The notes beneath the pieces were generated by a model. It saw only the letters and a program-made list of their open reading frames with translations, had not been told where the DNA came from and did no database searches. From Flagellimonas sp. 389 (GTDB lineage Bacteria; Bacteroidota; Bacteroidia; Flavobacteriales; Flavobacteriaceae), in the NCBI RefSeq assembly GCF_018449435.1, contig NZ_JAHCMU010000010.1, positions 1 through 64,000 on the forward strand: 64,000 nt of DNA, written 5' to 3'. This document shows positions 38,149-47,809 of this stretch, piece by piece. Position numbers and translations under genes: made by a program. Position 1 is the stretch's first letter. The number at the start of each line of letters is the position of its first letter.

Positions 38149-39936
38149 TTGCGATACGTCCTATTTCTTATAACATACTTCGTGCTATCAATTTCGGCAT
38201 ATGCCCAGGAGGACTTCTTGGCCAAACAGTATTTTACCGACGGGGATTACGAAAAGGCCGTAGTCTTTTATGAAAAATTGGTCGACAAACATCCTCGCCG
38301 AACCGACTATGGAGAAGGTCTTGTAGCCTGTTACCAACAATTGGAACGCTATGAAGATGCAGAGCGTTTTTTGTTGAATAAAATTGAAGATTCCAACGCC
38401 TTCCCTACGTTCTTTATAGAATTGGGCTATAATTACACATTACAAGACCAGCCTGAAAAAGCCACGGTCTATTATGAAAATGCCATCAAAAAAATAGATG
38501 AAAACCCAAATTTTGGGTATAGTGTTGGGTATCGGTTCCAAAAATATGCGCTCTTGGACCAAGCCGTAATGGCATACAATCGAGCCACGGAACTTAATCC
38601 CGACCTAAACTACGATTATCAATTAGCAAGAATTTATGGGGAGAAGGGCAACATTGAACAAATGTACCAAGCGTACTTAAATCTAATATATGAAGGAAGA
38701 ACCTCTCGCTCCAATGTCCTAAGGAATATTGATGATTTTATTTCGGAAGACCCAGAGGACACCAATAATGTGCTGCTAAGAAAAGTACTGCTCAAGAATG
38801 CCCAAAAAAATCCAGATACACTTTGGAACGAATTATTGAGTTGGCTATTTATCCAACAGAAACAATATTCAAGTGCCTTGGCACAAGAAAAAGCAATCTA
38901 TAAACGTACTGGTGAAGGTTCATTGGACAGGTTGGAAAATTTAGGACAGATTGCCTTAGAGGACAAGCAACAAGAAATTGCAGCCTCTATTTTTGAATAT
39001 ATCGTTGACAACAGTAACAGCGGTCAAGTTAGATTAAACGCTCAACTGCACTTGATTGATATTGAACTTGAAGGCGAAGGCAAGAAAAAGCTTGAAACCG
39101 TAGAAAAGAAGTTTCGAGATCTGGTCGAAGAATACGGAATACAAAGCCGCACCTTACAGTTACAAATAGCCTACGCAAACTTCCTCACTTTTAAAAAAGA
39201 AACTCCAGCACCGGCCATAGCCATGTTGAAGGAAAGTTTGGAATTGCCTATGGGAAGAACCGCCGTGGCCTATGTAAAACTGGCATTAGGGGATATTTTA
39301 GTGTACGATCAAAAATTCAATCAGGCACTCATCTATTTTACCCAAATCCAAAAAAGTTTAAAGAACGATGTATTGGGACAGGATGCACGTTTTAAAGTGG
39401 CACAGACCAGTTTCTATAAGGGTGATTTTGATTGGGCATTGACACAGTTAAAAGTACTTAGGGGCTCCACATCGCAATTGATTGCCAACGATGCCATGCA
39501 ATTGAGTCTTTTGATATCTGATAATTCTTTGGAAGATTCCACCCAAACCGCGCTCAAAAAATACGCCAGGGCAGATCTTTTGGCCTATCAAAACAAAAAT
39601 AAAGAGGCCATTGAAGCATTGGAAGATATTCTACAAAACCATAAGGGCGAAAAAATAGAGGATGAAGCGCTATTAAGGCAGGGACAGCTTTTAGAAACCC
39701 AAAAATCTTATGAAACAGCTGAATTCAATTATAAAAAGATAGTGGAATTCTATGCTGATGGCATTTTAGCGGATGATGCGCATTTTGCCTTGGGAGAACT
39801 GTACAGAAATATATTGGACAAACCAGAAAAAGCAAAAATCCATTACGAAAAGATTATTTACAACTATCAGGATAGCTACTATTTTCCCAAGGCGCGAAAA
39901 AACTTCAGGAGGCTTAGGGGAGACATCATTAACTGA
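38149..39936 (+). CDS. Periplasmic tetratricopeptide-repeat protein
   Basis: The start appears to be TTG, giving MRYVLFLITYFVLSISAYAQ, a clean signal peptide, and it sits just after a good -7 box. The 595-residue protein is almost all TPR helices: ADFxxGDYEKAVVFYEKLV near residue 30, then units such as DQAVMAYNRATELNPD, FNQALIYFTQIQK and YETAEFNYKKIVEFY to the end, including Sel1/YfgC-like spacing. It should be a protein-interaction scaffold in the periplasm. It is commonly placed beside serS and the DUF4286 gene in this family. The exact partner is unknown. Confidence 0.8.
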   Translation: MRYVLFLITYFVLSISAYAQEDFLAKQYFTDGDYEKAVVFYEKLVDKHPRRTDYGEGLVACYQQLERYEDAERFLLNKIEDSNAFPTFFIELGYNYTLQDQPEKATVYYENAIKKIDENPNFGYSVGYRFQKYALLDQAVMAYNRATELNPDLNYDYQLARIYGEKGNIEQMYQAYLNLIYEGRTSRSNVLRNIDDFISEDPEDTNNVLLRKVLLKNAQKNPDTLWNELLSWLFIQQKQYSSALAQEKAIYKRTGEGSLDRLENLGQIALEDKQQEIAASIFEYIVDNSNSGQVRLNAQLHLIDIELEGEGKKKLETVEKKFRDLVEEYGIQSRTLQLQIAYANFLTFKKETPAPAIAMLKESLELPMGRTAVAYVKLALGDILVYDQKFNQALIYFTQIQKSLKNDVLGQDARFKVAQTSFYKGDFDWALTQLKVLRGSTSQLIANDAMQLSLLISDNSLEDSTQTALKKYARADLLAYQNKNKEAIEALEDILQNHKGEKIEDEALLRQGQLLETQKSYETAEFNYKKIVEFYADGILADDAHFALGELYRNILDKPEKAKIHYEKIIYNYQDSYYFPKARKNFRRLRGDIIN

Positions 39937-39944
39937 TTCTTGTT

Positions 39945-39952
39945 TACTTTTG
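39945..39952 (+). promoter_or_regulatory. Possible -7 box of the DUF4286 gene
   Basis: TACTTTTG fits TAnnTTTG and lies 18 bases before the ATG at 39970. No TTG at good -33 spacing is seen. Confidence 0.3.
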
Positions 39953-39969
39953 CCAATCAAGACAAGCTG

Positions 39970-40287
39970 ATGCTCATATATAATGTTACCATAAATATAG
40001 ATGAAAGTGTTCATGACAATTGGTTGTTATGGATGCAGGAAACACACATTCCAGAGATGTTGGCAACAGGAAAATTTTCCCATGCCAAAATGACCAAGGT
40101 CTTGGTCGAGGAAGAAATGGGCGGAGTCACGTATTCCATCCAATATACCACAAAGGATAGAATTACTTTAGAAGCCTATTACAAGGAAGATGCTGAACGA
40201 TTACGGGCAGATGCACAAAAATATTTCCCAAACAAATTTGTTGCCTTTAGAACGGAATTGGAAGTAATTAACCAACAAATTCCTTAG
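39970..40287 (+). CDS. DUF4286 family protein
   Basis: The ATG giving MLIYNVTINIDESVHDNW is the family's usual start; ten further upstream codons are open but lack a reasonable start. The 105-residue protein has an alpha/beta ferredoxin-like, dimeric-barrel-type pattern: LLWMQETHIPEML, TKVLVEEEMGGVTYSIQY and YFPNKFVAFRTELEVI. DUF4286 is widespread in Bacteroidetes and of unknown function. It follows the TPR gene after 33 bases. Confidence 0.82.
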   Translation: MLIYNVTINIDESVHDNWLLWMQETHIPEMLATGKFSHAKMTKVLVEEEMGGVTYSIQYTTKDRITLEAYYKEDAERLRADAQKYFPNKFVAFRTELEVINQQIP

Positions 40288-40383
40288 CTTTTTAAGTTTT
40301 CATTTATCTAAATATTTCTTTGTGCTAAACGATACCTGTTCAATTTAAGCAACTAATTATGGATGGTTTTTAAATAATTAAAA

Positions 40384-40414
40384 AAGGGTCAGGCTTATAA
40401 AAAGTCTGACCCTT
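40384..40414. terminator. Bidirectional terminator hairpin
   Basis: AAGGGTCAGGCTT (40384-40396) and AAGTCTGACCCTT (40402-40414) pair along 13 bp with one G-T mismatch and a 5-base loop. It lies between the converging DUF4286 gene and the kelch-like lipoprotein gene and can serve both strands, although the T-tracts are weak. Confidence 0.6.
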
Positions 40415-40434
40415 GTTAATTTAAACCTACATGT

Positions 40435-41697
40435 TTATCGAGATAGTGTCCAAACGTCATTGCTATGAGTTTCTCCTCCATAATCATAACCACCAATAAA
40501 CCAGATTTTATCATCAAAAACAGTGCAAGTATTACCATCCCTTACGCCGAAAGGAGCATTTAACAATAATCTCTCCCAAGTTGCAGCACTATCACTGCTT
40601 TTCCATATACCATAATAACTATACCATAACTCATTATCGTAAGGCAAAACAGTAAGGCTAGAACCACCATGAAATGATGTATCATCATTATCTTTTGCTT
40701 TGGTCCAATTGACACCATCCTCACTATACCAAACATCTGATAAGCGAGAACCACTAGAGCCACCTGCAATCCACATTTTATCATCAAAAACAAAAGATGA
40801 AGCAACGCTCCTTTGGGAAAATGACGCTGACCCTGTTGCCTCAGTCCAAGTGACACCATCCTTACTATACCAAACATCATTATACTGTGAAGCACGATAA
40901 GAACCGCCAATAACCCACATTTTTCCATCGAATACAACAGATGCATGGGAATTCCTTTCAGAAAAACCAGCATCTGATGTAGCCTCAGTCCATGTAATAC
41001 CATCCTCACTATACCAAACATCATTATACCGTGAAGTACGATCAGCACCGCCAATAACCCACATTTTTCCATCAAATACAACAGATGTATGGAGACGCCT
41101 TTCAGAAAAACCAGCATCTGATGTAGCTTCTGTCCATGTAATGCCATCCTCGCTATACCAAACATCTTTTAGGATACCACTATCGTTATAACCTCCAATG
41201 ACCCAAATTTTTTCATCATAAACAAGTGTAGTGTGATTGGATCTTCCTGGAAAAGAAGCGTTAGCGGTTACAGTCTCTATATCAAAATCGATAACGCTAG
41301 TAAAAGACAGAATCGTACTTACCGTTGCCCCTCCATTATTATCTATCGCTTCTACTTTCCAGTAATAGGTCTCATTAAGTGTTAGAGCTTCAGTAACCTT
41401 AAAACTAGTAGCACTTATGTTTTCTACTAAAAGTGTAGCTGGGTTTTCTTCCGTACCTAAGTAAACATTATAAGTAATGGTGTCGCCATCAGCATCGGTA
41501 GCTGCTTCCCAACTTAGGGTGGGAAATACCGATGCTTCCCGTGCATTGTCAGTAGGTGTTAACAGTTCAAAAGATTCTGGTGGTGTATTTTGGCCTTCAC
41601 CAGAACCTTCATCAGGACCATTACCATCGTCTTTTGAGCAACTTAGCACGCAAGTCAATATACTTGCTGATAAAAAAAACTGTTGACATATTTTCAT
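40435..41697 (-). CDS. Kelch-like repeat lipoprotein
   Basis: The 420-residue protein has a lipobox (SASILTCVLSCSKDDG, Cys at about 20) and an acidic linker. An FNIII-like domain (about 45-130, LSWEAATDADGDTITYNVYLG) precedes about six blades with the motif NDVWYSEDGITWTEAT...SVVFDGKMWVIGG. The blades resemble kelch/galactose-oxidase propeller units. Three central blades are nearly identical at DNA level with a 144-bp (48-residue) period between about 40,870 and 41,160, so that part was amplified recently. It is likely a surface-exposed binding protein; no catalytic motif is evident. Confidence 0.75.
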   Translation of the reverse strand: MKICQQFFLSASILTCVLSCSKDDGNGPDEGSGEGQNTPPESFELLTPTDNAREASVFPTLSWEAATDADGDTITYNVYLGTEENPATLLVENISATSFKVTEALTLNETYYWKVEAIDNNGGATVSTILSFTSVIDFDIETVTANASFPGRSNHTTLVYDEKIWVIGGYNDSGILKDVWYSEDGITWTEATSDAGFSERRLHTSVVFDGKMWVIGGADRTSRYNDVWYSEDGITWTEATSDAGFSERNSHASVVFDGKMWVIGGSYRASQYNDVWYSKDGVTWTEATGSASFSQRSVASSFVFDDKMWIAGGSSGSRLSDVWYSEDGVNWTKAKDNDDTSFHGGSSLTVLPYDNELWYSYYGIWKSSDSAATWERLLLNAPFGVRDGNTCTVFDDKIWFIGGYDYGGETHSNDVWTLSR

Positions 41698-41885
41698 TGT
41701 GATAATTTTTATTGTTCATACAAAAATATTTACTTACAACCTGGCTTGGTTTGTCAAAAACTCACAATTTCACCTGTCAACAATAAGATACCACGTTTGC
41801 CGAACAAGCAGAAAAAGTGGAGCATTAGAATTTCGACAGCAAAAGCATATATCGAATTTTCATGCTACCTTGCAAAAAAACAGCT

Positions 41886-42758
41886 GTGTCCAAAAAGAAT
41901 AAGAAAAAGTTCGGCAATGGTAAACCCAAAAAAGCCAGGAACGGACATAAAGAGGGCGAGGTAAAAGCAAAAAAGCACTTAGGTCAACACTTTCTTAAAG
42001 ATGAAAATATTGCCAAACAAATTGCCGACACCCTATCGCTCAATGGCTACACCAATGTTTTGGAAATCGGCCCGGGCATGGGCGTACTTACCAAGTATCT
42101 GTTATTAAAAGATTTGGATTTGGTCGCTATGGATCTCGACGAAGAATCCATAGTCTATCTTAATCACAGTTTTAGATTGGAGCATCCAAAAGTACTTGAG
42201 AAAAATGATCGGCTCAACGTTATTGAGGCAGATTTTCTAAAGTTCGATTTAAAACAACTGTACGGAAATGAACAGTTTGCTATAACTGGAAACTTCCCCT
42301 ATAACATCTCTAGTCAAATCGTCTTTAAAATGTTGGAGCTGCGGCAGCAAATTCCTGAATTTTCGGGAATGTTTCAAAAAGAAGTAGCGCAACGCATCTG
42401 TGAAAAACCGGGCAGTAAAACCTACGGTATCCTATCCGTGTTAGTACAAGCTTTTTATAAAGCCGAATATGTATTCACGGTACATCCACAGGTATTTGAC
42501 CCACCTCCAAAAGTACAATCAGGTGTTTTGCGATTGACCCGAAGAGCTTCCATAAAACTAAATTGTAATGAGCACCTATTTTTTAAGGTCGTAAAACTGG
42601 CTTTCAACCAAAGAAGGAAGACTATTCGTAACAGTCTTAAAACATTCGACCTATCCGATAATCTAAAAGAAGATACTATCTTTGACCAACGCCCGGAACA
42701 GCTAAGTGTAGCAGATTTTATAGCGTTAACACAGAAGATAGCCAATGACTCCGTTTAA
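41886..42758 (+). CDS. rsmA: 16S rRNA dimethyladenosine transferase (KsgA)
   Basis: This enzyme dimethylates two adjacent adenosines in helix 45 of 16S rRNA. The core starts at [21 protein letters not shown]-binding [12 protein letters not shown] and the catalytic motif NFPYNIS follow, with the C-terminal helical domain containing [13 protein letters not shown] suggest the GTG at 41886 ([12 protein letters not shown], a lysine-rich leader); the in-frame ATG at 41862 is the alternative. The 3' end overlaps mgtE by 14 bases. Confidence 0.93.
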   Translation: MSKKNKKKFGNGKPKKARNGHKEGEVKAKKHLGQHFLKDENIAKQIADTLSLNGYTNVLEIGPGMGVLTKYLLLKDLDLVAMDLDEESIVYLNHSFRLEHPKVLEKNDRLNVIEADFLKFDLKQLYGNEQFAITGNFPYNISSQIVFKMLELRQQIPEFSGMFQKEVAQRICEKPGSKTYGILSVLVQAFYKAEYVFTVHPQVFDPPPKVQSGVLRLTRRASIKLNCNEHLFFKVVKLAFNQRRKTIRNSLKTFDLSDNLKEDTIFDQRPEQLSVADFIALTQKIANDSV

Positions 42759-44097
42759 ACTCACAGACGAGCTTATAGCTGATATTCAATTAATGATATC
42801 AGAAAAAAGGAACACTGACCTTCAGTTGATGATGGGTGAGTTCCACTATGCGGATATTGCTGAAATTGCCGAGGAACTTACGGTAGAAGAAGCTACCTAT
42901 CTGATCAAGCTTTTGGATAGTGGAAAAACATCTGACATTCTCGCCGAGATGGACGAGGATATCCGAGAGTCCGTATTGAACAATCTTTCGGCAAAGGAGA
43001 TTGCCGGTGAGCTTGAAGAACTGGATACGGATGATGCTGCCGATATTGTTGGTGAACTTCCAAAAGAAATTGTCCAGGAAGTCATCTCCAAAATTGAGGA
43101 TAGAGAGCATGCCAAGGACATTGTTGATCTTCTACGTTATGACGAGGATTCTGCAGGTGGTCTTATGGCAAAAGAGTTGGTGAAAGTCAATGAAAACTGG
43201 AACGTGCTCACCTGCGTAAAGGAAATGAGGGCACAAGCGGAAAATGTAACCCGTGTACATTCTATTTATGTGGTCGATGATGAAGAAAAATTAAAGGGCA
43301 GGCTTTCTTTGAAGGATTTGCTCACGACTTCGACAAAGACCCATATCAAAGATATTTATATTCCAAAGGTAGATTCAGTAGGCGTTAATGAAAAATCTGA
43401 AGAGGTTGCCAAAATAATGTCCAAATACGATTTGGAAGCCATTCCAGTTGTAGACGAGATTGGTCGCCTTGTGGGTCGTATTACCATCGATGATATTGTG
43501 GATGTTATTCGCGAAGAAGCCGACAAAGATTACCAAATGGCCGCAGGTATCTCACAAGATGTAGAAGCCGATGATAGTATTTGGGAACTGACGCGCGCAC
43601 GTTTGCCCTGGTTGATTTTAGGACTCTTCGGCGGAGCGGCGGCAGCTTACATTATGGGAGGGTTTGAAGAAATGTTCAGTAAATACACCGTTCTGTTTTT
43701 ATTTACACCATTGATTGCCGCTATGGCAGGAAATGTAGGGGTGCAATCCAGTGCCATCATTGTCCAAGGTTTGGCAAATGATGACTTAAAGGGCAGCATA
43801 AGCAATAGATTGGTAAAGGAAATCGTATTGGCGCTTTTAAATGGGATTATACTGGCAATAATCCTATTGCTTTTTACCTGGGGATGGAAAGGCAATTTTA
43901 TGACCGCACTTGCCATTTCCATTTCATTGATCGCCGTAATTGTCGTAGCTGGATTTGTAGGCACCTTCACTCCGCTATTTCTACACAAACGCGGTGTTGA
44001 CCCTGCAATAGCTACAGGCCCTTTTATAACGACCAGCAACGATATTTTTGGAATCTTGATCTATTTTTTGATTGCCAAAATGATTTTAGGGATTTAA
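42745..44097 (+). CDS. mgtE: Magnesium transporter MgtE
   Basis: The 450-residue protein has the MgtE N-domain (about 5-130, with [16 protein letters not shown]), a CBS pair (about 135-255, [18 protein letters not shown] and [25 protein letters not shown]) and five C-terminal membrane helices (about 285-450, [16 protein letters not shown] and [13 protein letters not shown]). It is a Mg2+-gated channel of the inner membrane. Its start lies within rsmA, so the two are co-translated, a conserved pairing in Flavobacteriaceae. Confidence 0.95.
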   Translation: MTPFKLTDELIADIQLMISEKRNTDLQLMMGEFHYADIAEIAEELTVEEATYLIKLLDSGKTSDILAEMDEDIRESVLNNLSAKEIAGELEELDTDDAADIVGELPKEIVQEVISKIEDREHAKDIVDLLRYDEDSAGGLMAKELVKVNENWNVLTCVKEMRAQAENVTRVHSIYVVDDEEKLKGRLSLKDLLTTSTKTHIKDIYIPKVDSVGVNEKSEEVAKIMSKYDLEAIPVVDEIGRLVGRITIDDIVDVIREEADKDYQMAAGISQDVEADDSIWELTRARLPWLILGLFGGAAAAYIMGGFEEMFSKYTVLFLFTPLIAAMAGNVGVQSSAIIVQGLANDDLKGSISNRLVKEIVLALLNGIILAIILLLFTWGWKGNFMTALAISISLIAVIVVAGFVGTFTPLFLHKRGVDPAIATGPFITTSNDIFGILIYFLIAKMILGI

Positions 44098-44142
44098 ATC
44101 TTATTTGTTTATTCTTTTTACTCTCTTATTCTAGAAGAATGT

Positions 44143-45690
44143 TTACTTACTGCAAGAAGAATTATAGTAGTCGACCAATGAATTTATATAATTTAAGTCT
44201 CTGAATTTCGACTCATCATATCCATCCTTGATATAATCACATCCTGATAAATATTCTTTTAGTTTTAATAATTTTTTATCCTCTTTGATTAGTCCCCCAA
44301 ATTCAAAATCGAATGCTTTCTCTCGGGTATTAACTTTGAGGTAATATTTATTAGAGGGTGACTCTTGGAATACTATCGCATTATCGGTGACGTAGACTTC
44401 CTTCATAAACTTAGCTCCCGTACCTGTTAAACTAAGATCACTACTCGTTGCCAATAATCCATTACTTTTTACTTTGACCCCTTCATAACAGCTCTCATTT
44501 CCTTGCTCATCGAATAAACACACTCTAACATCATTTTTTGATGAAAATGATTTAAACCTCACTTTTTCATTTTTATTTAAGTACGCCACTCTTACTTTCT
44601 TTCCAATTTCGTTGCCACCCAAGTTAATAATTGTTCCACCTGCCATAGGGTCACTGGGATCTTTTATGTCTTCGAACACCAAGGTTAGTTCTCCTTCATA
44701 CCTTGTACCCTTATCATCAATAACATAACCCTTTTGGTTATATATGTTGGATGAATTGGCTAAAGCCTCTTCATAAGCAATTTGAGCACTTTCAAAAATT
44801 TCCTCATTAGCCTGATCTATGGATTCTTTAGCACTAGTACCCAATTCTAATCCATTGAGGTGTAAGAATCTTACGGCCTCAACCATAAAATCCCGTGTTT
44901 TGTATTTATCAGTAGGATAAAATCTGTTGTCCGTTTTATAAATAATCGGTGCTGTAAGTAGTTTAGAAGCCATTTTAACCTCACCACTAAAAGAATCTTG
45001 GGTTATTGTTGCTATGATATAATTATCCAAGTCCACTACAAGTATAGTGTTCACATCAGCAAATCGATAAGTACCTATCATTTTTTCCCGCATGTCCTCT
45101 AGCCGGGTCTTTTGTTGAACTGACGGGGATAAATTTCGCGCTACACCCCTAAAAATTTCTTTATGATCTGGATCTATTGCAATTCCAAGGCCAGAAGTTT
45201 GGTCAAACAATGCTTGATTTTTCTTGGTTTCTGCAACAAGCTCATCAAATTCATCTTTACTGGCCCTATACCTTTTTTCACTAAAAAAGGAATTTACAGC
45301 TTCATGGTTAATTTTCCCTGTCCCATCAAAAAAGTTAAGCTTTGACATTAAAAATTCTGCAATTGCTTTTTTGTTGCTCAATGTAAAAGAAACATATTCC
45401 ATGTCCACCTCATTCTCATAGGGAATACTATCCTTTGATAGAACAAGCCATTCAAATCGGATATCGTTCCCAACATTCGCAGATTTCCGGTTTACACTTA
45501 CTATAATTTTTCCAGTATTTTGGTCTACCAGTCGATAAAAGACTTCGGTGCCTACATTATCATCTATCAATTTTAATGAAACCTCTTTTTTATCTATTAG
45601 TATAATATCTTTTTTTACCTTTAATTTCTGCGTAAATACGCTCATTGAGAGCATTAGCAAAATTAATGTCGGAAGAGATTTTAGATTCAT
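44143..45690 (-). CDS. Secreted protein of unknown function, 515 residues
   Basis: The ATG at 45690 gives a signal peptide (MNLKSLPTLILLMLSMSVFTQ). The mature protein starts with a KLKVKKDIILIDKKEVSLKL segment that looks like the N-terminus of a flavobacterial periplasmic family. A charged middle and a C-terminal region with GTRYEGELTLVFEDIKDPSD and VYVTDNAIVFQESPSNKYYLK follow. I do not recognise a domain or active site. It converges on mgtE, with its own divergent upstream region shared with the cupin gene. Confidence 0.6.
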   Translation of the reverse strand: MNLKSLPTLILLMLSMSVFTQKLKVKKDIILIDKKEVSLKLIDDNVGTEVFYRLVDQNTGKIIVSVNRKSANVGNDIRFEWLVLSKDSIPYENEVDMEYVSFTLSNKKAIAEFLMSKLNFFDGTGKINHEAVNSFFSEKRYRASKDEFDELVAETKKNQALFDQTSGLGIAIDPDHKEIFRGVARNLSPSVQQKTRLEDMREKMIGTYRFADVNTILVVDLDNYIIATITQDSFSGEVKMASKLLTAPIIYKTDNRFYPTDKYKTRDFMVEAVRFLHLNGLELGTSAKESIDQANEEIFESAQIAYEEALANSSNIYNQKGYVIDDKGTRYEGELTLVFEDIKDPSDPMAGGTIINLGGNEIGKKVRVAYLNKNEKVRFKSFSSKNDVRVCLFDEQGNESCYEGVKVKSNGLLATSSDLSLTGTGAKFMKEVYVTDNAIVFQESPSNKYYLKVNTREKAFDFEFGGLIKEDKKLLKLKEYLSGCDYIKDGYDESKFRDLNYINSLVDYYNSSCSK

Positions 45691-45790
45691 AGTACTAGTT
45701 TTTAACATCTTTTGGCATCTGGTATGCCATTTGTCAAGACTTGATTTAAAGAATCAAAAAACATAAATTATCTTTTAATATCTTGTAGTA

Positions 45791-45824
45791 AATTGACCTA
45801 TGACCTGTTTGAATTGACCTATGA
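45791..45824. promoter_or_regulatory. Direct repeat, possible operator
   Basis: AATTGACCTATGA occurs at 45791-45803 and again at 45812-45824. The 21-base centre-to-centre spacing equals two helical turns, so a dimeric regulator could bind both on one DNA face. It lies between divergent genes (starts at 45690 and 45965). Confidence 0.4.
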
Positions 45825-45964
45825 GTCGATAAATTTTCAATTTTACGTGTTGCATTGAAAGAAAATTGAAATCCTTTCCAATGCTTTGGAGAAAAAGCTT
45901 GAATATGTATTTATATTTAAAAACTGGTCTAAGAAAGTAATCTTATCAATAAAAATTTTAATCA

Positions 45965-46330
45965 ATGAAACCCATCAACCTTAAGCAAAAACACGCTCAA
46001 TTTACGAAGCAATGGCACCCACATCAAATTGCTATTGTCGATGATATGCAAGTTATCCTAGCAAAAATAAAAGGAGAGTTTGTATGGCATTCGCACGAAA
46101 ATGAAGATGAACTTTTTCAAGTATTGAAAGGTACTTTGTACATGAAGTTTCGTGATAGAACCGAAGTCGTAAAAGAAGGGGAAATTATTATAGTCCCTAA
46201 AGGTGTGGAGCATTGCCCCTCAACAAAAGATGGGGAAGAGGTGCATCTATTACTTTTCGAAAAACAAAATACGGCCCATACCGGTGCGATACAACATGAA
46301 ATGACCCAAACCGAATATCCCAAAATTTAG
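45965..46330 (+). CDS. Cupin-domain protein
   Basis: The 121-residue single-domain cupin has motif 1 (WHSHENEDELFQVLKG, metal-ligand type HxH and Glu) and motif 2 (VPKGVEHCP, ligand His). It probably binds a divalent metal. Enzyme or sensor function cannot be decided from sequence. It is 20 bases upstream of the 2-hydroxyacid dehydrogenase gene and likely co-transcribed with it. The N-terminus (MKPINLKQKHAQFTKQWHPHQIA) matches a common Bacteroidetes cupin type. Confidence 0.85.
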   Translation: MKPINLKQKHAQFTKQWHPHQIAIVDDMQVILAKIKGEFVWHSHENEDELFQVLKGTLYMKFRDRTEVVKEGEIIIVPKGVEHCPSTKDGEEVHLLLFEKQNTAHTGAIQHEMTQTEYPKI

Positions 46331-46350
46331 GGAATTGCATATATTAGTCT

Positions 46351-47283
46351 ATGAAAATCCTCCACCTAGATACCAACCACCCATTACTTATTGAACAATT
46401 TACAGCACTTGGCTTTGAAAACAATGAAGATTATAAGTCGTCCAAAGAGCAAATAGAGAAGAAAATCCATTTGTATGACGGAATCGTTATCAGAAGCAGG
46501 TTTACCATTGACCAACAGTTTCTGGACAAAGCAACAAACCTAAAGTTTATAGGGCGTGTTGGAGCAGGCTTGGAAAATATAGATACCCGATATGCCAAAC
46601 AACAAGATATATTCTTGGCTTCGGCCCCTGAGGGAAATCGTAATGCCGTTGGCGAACACACCTTGGGCTTACTGTTATCCTTATTGAACAAAATACCCAA
46701 GGCCAATAAAGAGGTGAAAAAAGGAAAGTGGGACCGAGAAGGGAATCGCGGTACCGAGTTGGATGGTAAAACAGTTGGTATTATTGGTTATGGGAACATG
46801 GGCAAAGCTTTTGCCAAAAAGCTCCGGGGCTTTGACGTGGAAATTATCTGTTTTGATATTATTGGCGGTGTCGGCGATGAAAATGCAAGACAGGTAGGTA
46901 TTATGGAGCTTCAACAAAAATCCGATATCATAAGTCTACATGTACCAGAAACGGAACTTAGCATTGGCATGGTCAATTCAGAATTTATAAAAGCATTTCA
47001 TAAACCGTTTTGGTTATTGAATACCGCAAGGGGCAAATGTGTCATCACCAAAGATTTGGTCGATGGATTAAAGTCAGGGGAAATTCTGGGTGCGGGACTG
47101 GATGTACTGGAATACGAGAAAAAATCGTTCGAAAATATGTTCGTCCAAAAACCTAAGGCTTTCAAATACTTACGAAAGGCAAAAAATGTAGTATTGACTC
47201 CCCACGTAGCCGGCTGGACTACACAGAGTAAGGAAAAATTGGCACAAACCATCGTGGACAAAATCCAAGCTAGATTTTGCTAA
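46351..47283 (+). CDS. D-2-hydroxyacid dehydrogenase family protein
   Basis: The 310-residue NAD-dependent dehydrogenase has the N-terminal substrate domain (YDGIVIRSRFTID, GRVGAGLENID), the NAD-binding motif TVGIIGYGNMGKAFAKKL near residue 140, and the catalytic-type residues in LLNTARGKCV and LTPHVAGWT. It resembles the SerA/phosphoglycerate dehydrogenase group but lacks a C-terminal ACT domain. The substrate is therefore uncertain (3-phosphoglycerate or another 2-hydroxyacid). Confidence 0.88.
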   Translation: MKILHLDTNHPLLIEQFTALGFENNEDYKSSKEQIEKKIHLYDGIVIRSRFTIDQQFLDKATNLKFIGRVGAGLENIDTRYAKQQDIFLASAPEGNRNAVGEHTLGLLLSLLNKIPKANKEVKKGKWDREGNRGTELDGKTVGIIGYGNMGKAFAKKLRGFDVEIICFDIIGGVGDENARQVGIMELQQKSDIISLHVPETELSIGMVNSEFIKAFHKPFWLLNTARGKCVITKDLVDGLKSGEILGAGLDVLEYEKKSFENMFVQKPKAFKYLRKAKNVVLTPHVAGWTTQSKEKLAQTIVDKIQARFC

Positions 47284-47292
47284 ATTTAGCGG

Positions 47293-47709
47293 GTGAAAAA
47301 GACCGTATTTGTTTTTTCTGCCCTTATTGTTTCCTTACTTATCCTGTTCCAACTAAGTAAGTATGCCTACGCTGCAAATGATATTTCCGTAGAAATCGTT
47401 ATCTCTAGTATCGCAATAGTCTTTTTTGTAATTGGTCTTTATATCAATAGGAAAGCAACACAAAACCAAAAACATCTTCCCGTTCCTATAAATTTCAAGA
47501 AGATTGAACAGCTTGGCATTAGCAAACGGGAATATGAAGTTTTGGTCCAAATTTCCAAAGGATTATCCAACAAAGAAATAGCAGATGCGCTTTTTGTCTC
47601 GGAAAGCACCATTAAAACACATGTTTCCAATTTATTGCTAAAATTGGATGCCAAACGTCGAACACAGGCAATTCAGAAGGCGAAAGACTTACAAATTTTG
47701 GCCATCTAA
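47293..47709 (+). CDS. Membrane-anchored LuxR-type transcriptional regulator
   Basis: The start is GTG, 9 bases after the dehydrogenase stop. The 138-residue protein begins with two membrane segments (about 5-24 and 33-53) and ends in a LuxR/GerE helix-turn-helix (about 70-135, ISKREYEVLVQISKGLSNKEIADALFVSESTIKTHVSNLL). There is no receiver domain. Such short two-helix LuxR proteins occur in Flavobacteriaceae beside DUF4199 genes, as here. The signal and targets are unknown. Confidence 0.82.
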   Translation: MKKTVFVFSALIVSLLILFQLSKYAYAANDISVEIVISSIAIVFFVIGLYINRKATQNQKHLPVPINFKKIEQLGISKREYEVLVQISKGLSNKEIADALFVSESTIKTHVSNLLLKLDAKRRTQAIQKAKDLQILAI

Positions 47710-47809
47710 TTTAGTTTCAAACCAAAGTACTATTGTTTTGGTACTTTAGTATGAGTGTTTCTTTCTATCATCCATCTACCTTTATACCAACCAATTAAAA
47801 CGTGTAAAC

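Noticed and set aside
40560-41165. 201-codon minus-strand frame within the kelch-like gene
   Set aside because: It is a repetitive out-of-frame shadow (MFGIVRMVLHG repeated) caused by the tandem 144-bp units.
41862-41885. ATG at 41862 as the definite start of rsmA
   Set aside because: The leader MLPCKKTA is unlike the lysine-rich N-termini of this family, and GTG 41886 gives a more typical start; kept only as an alternative.
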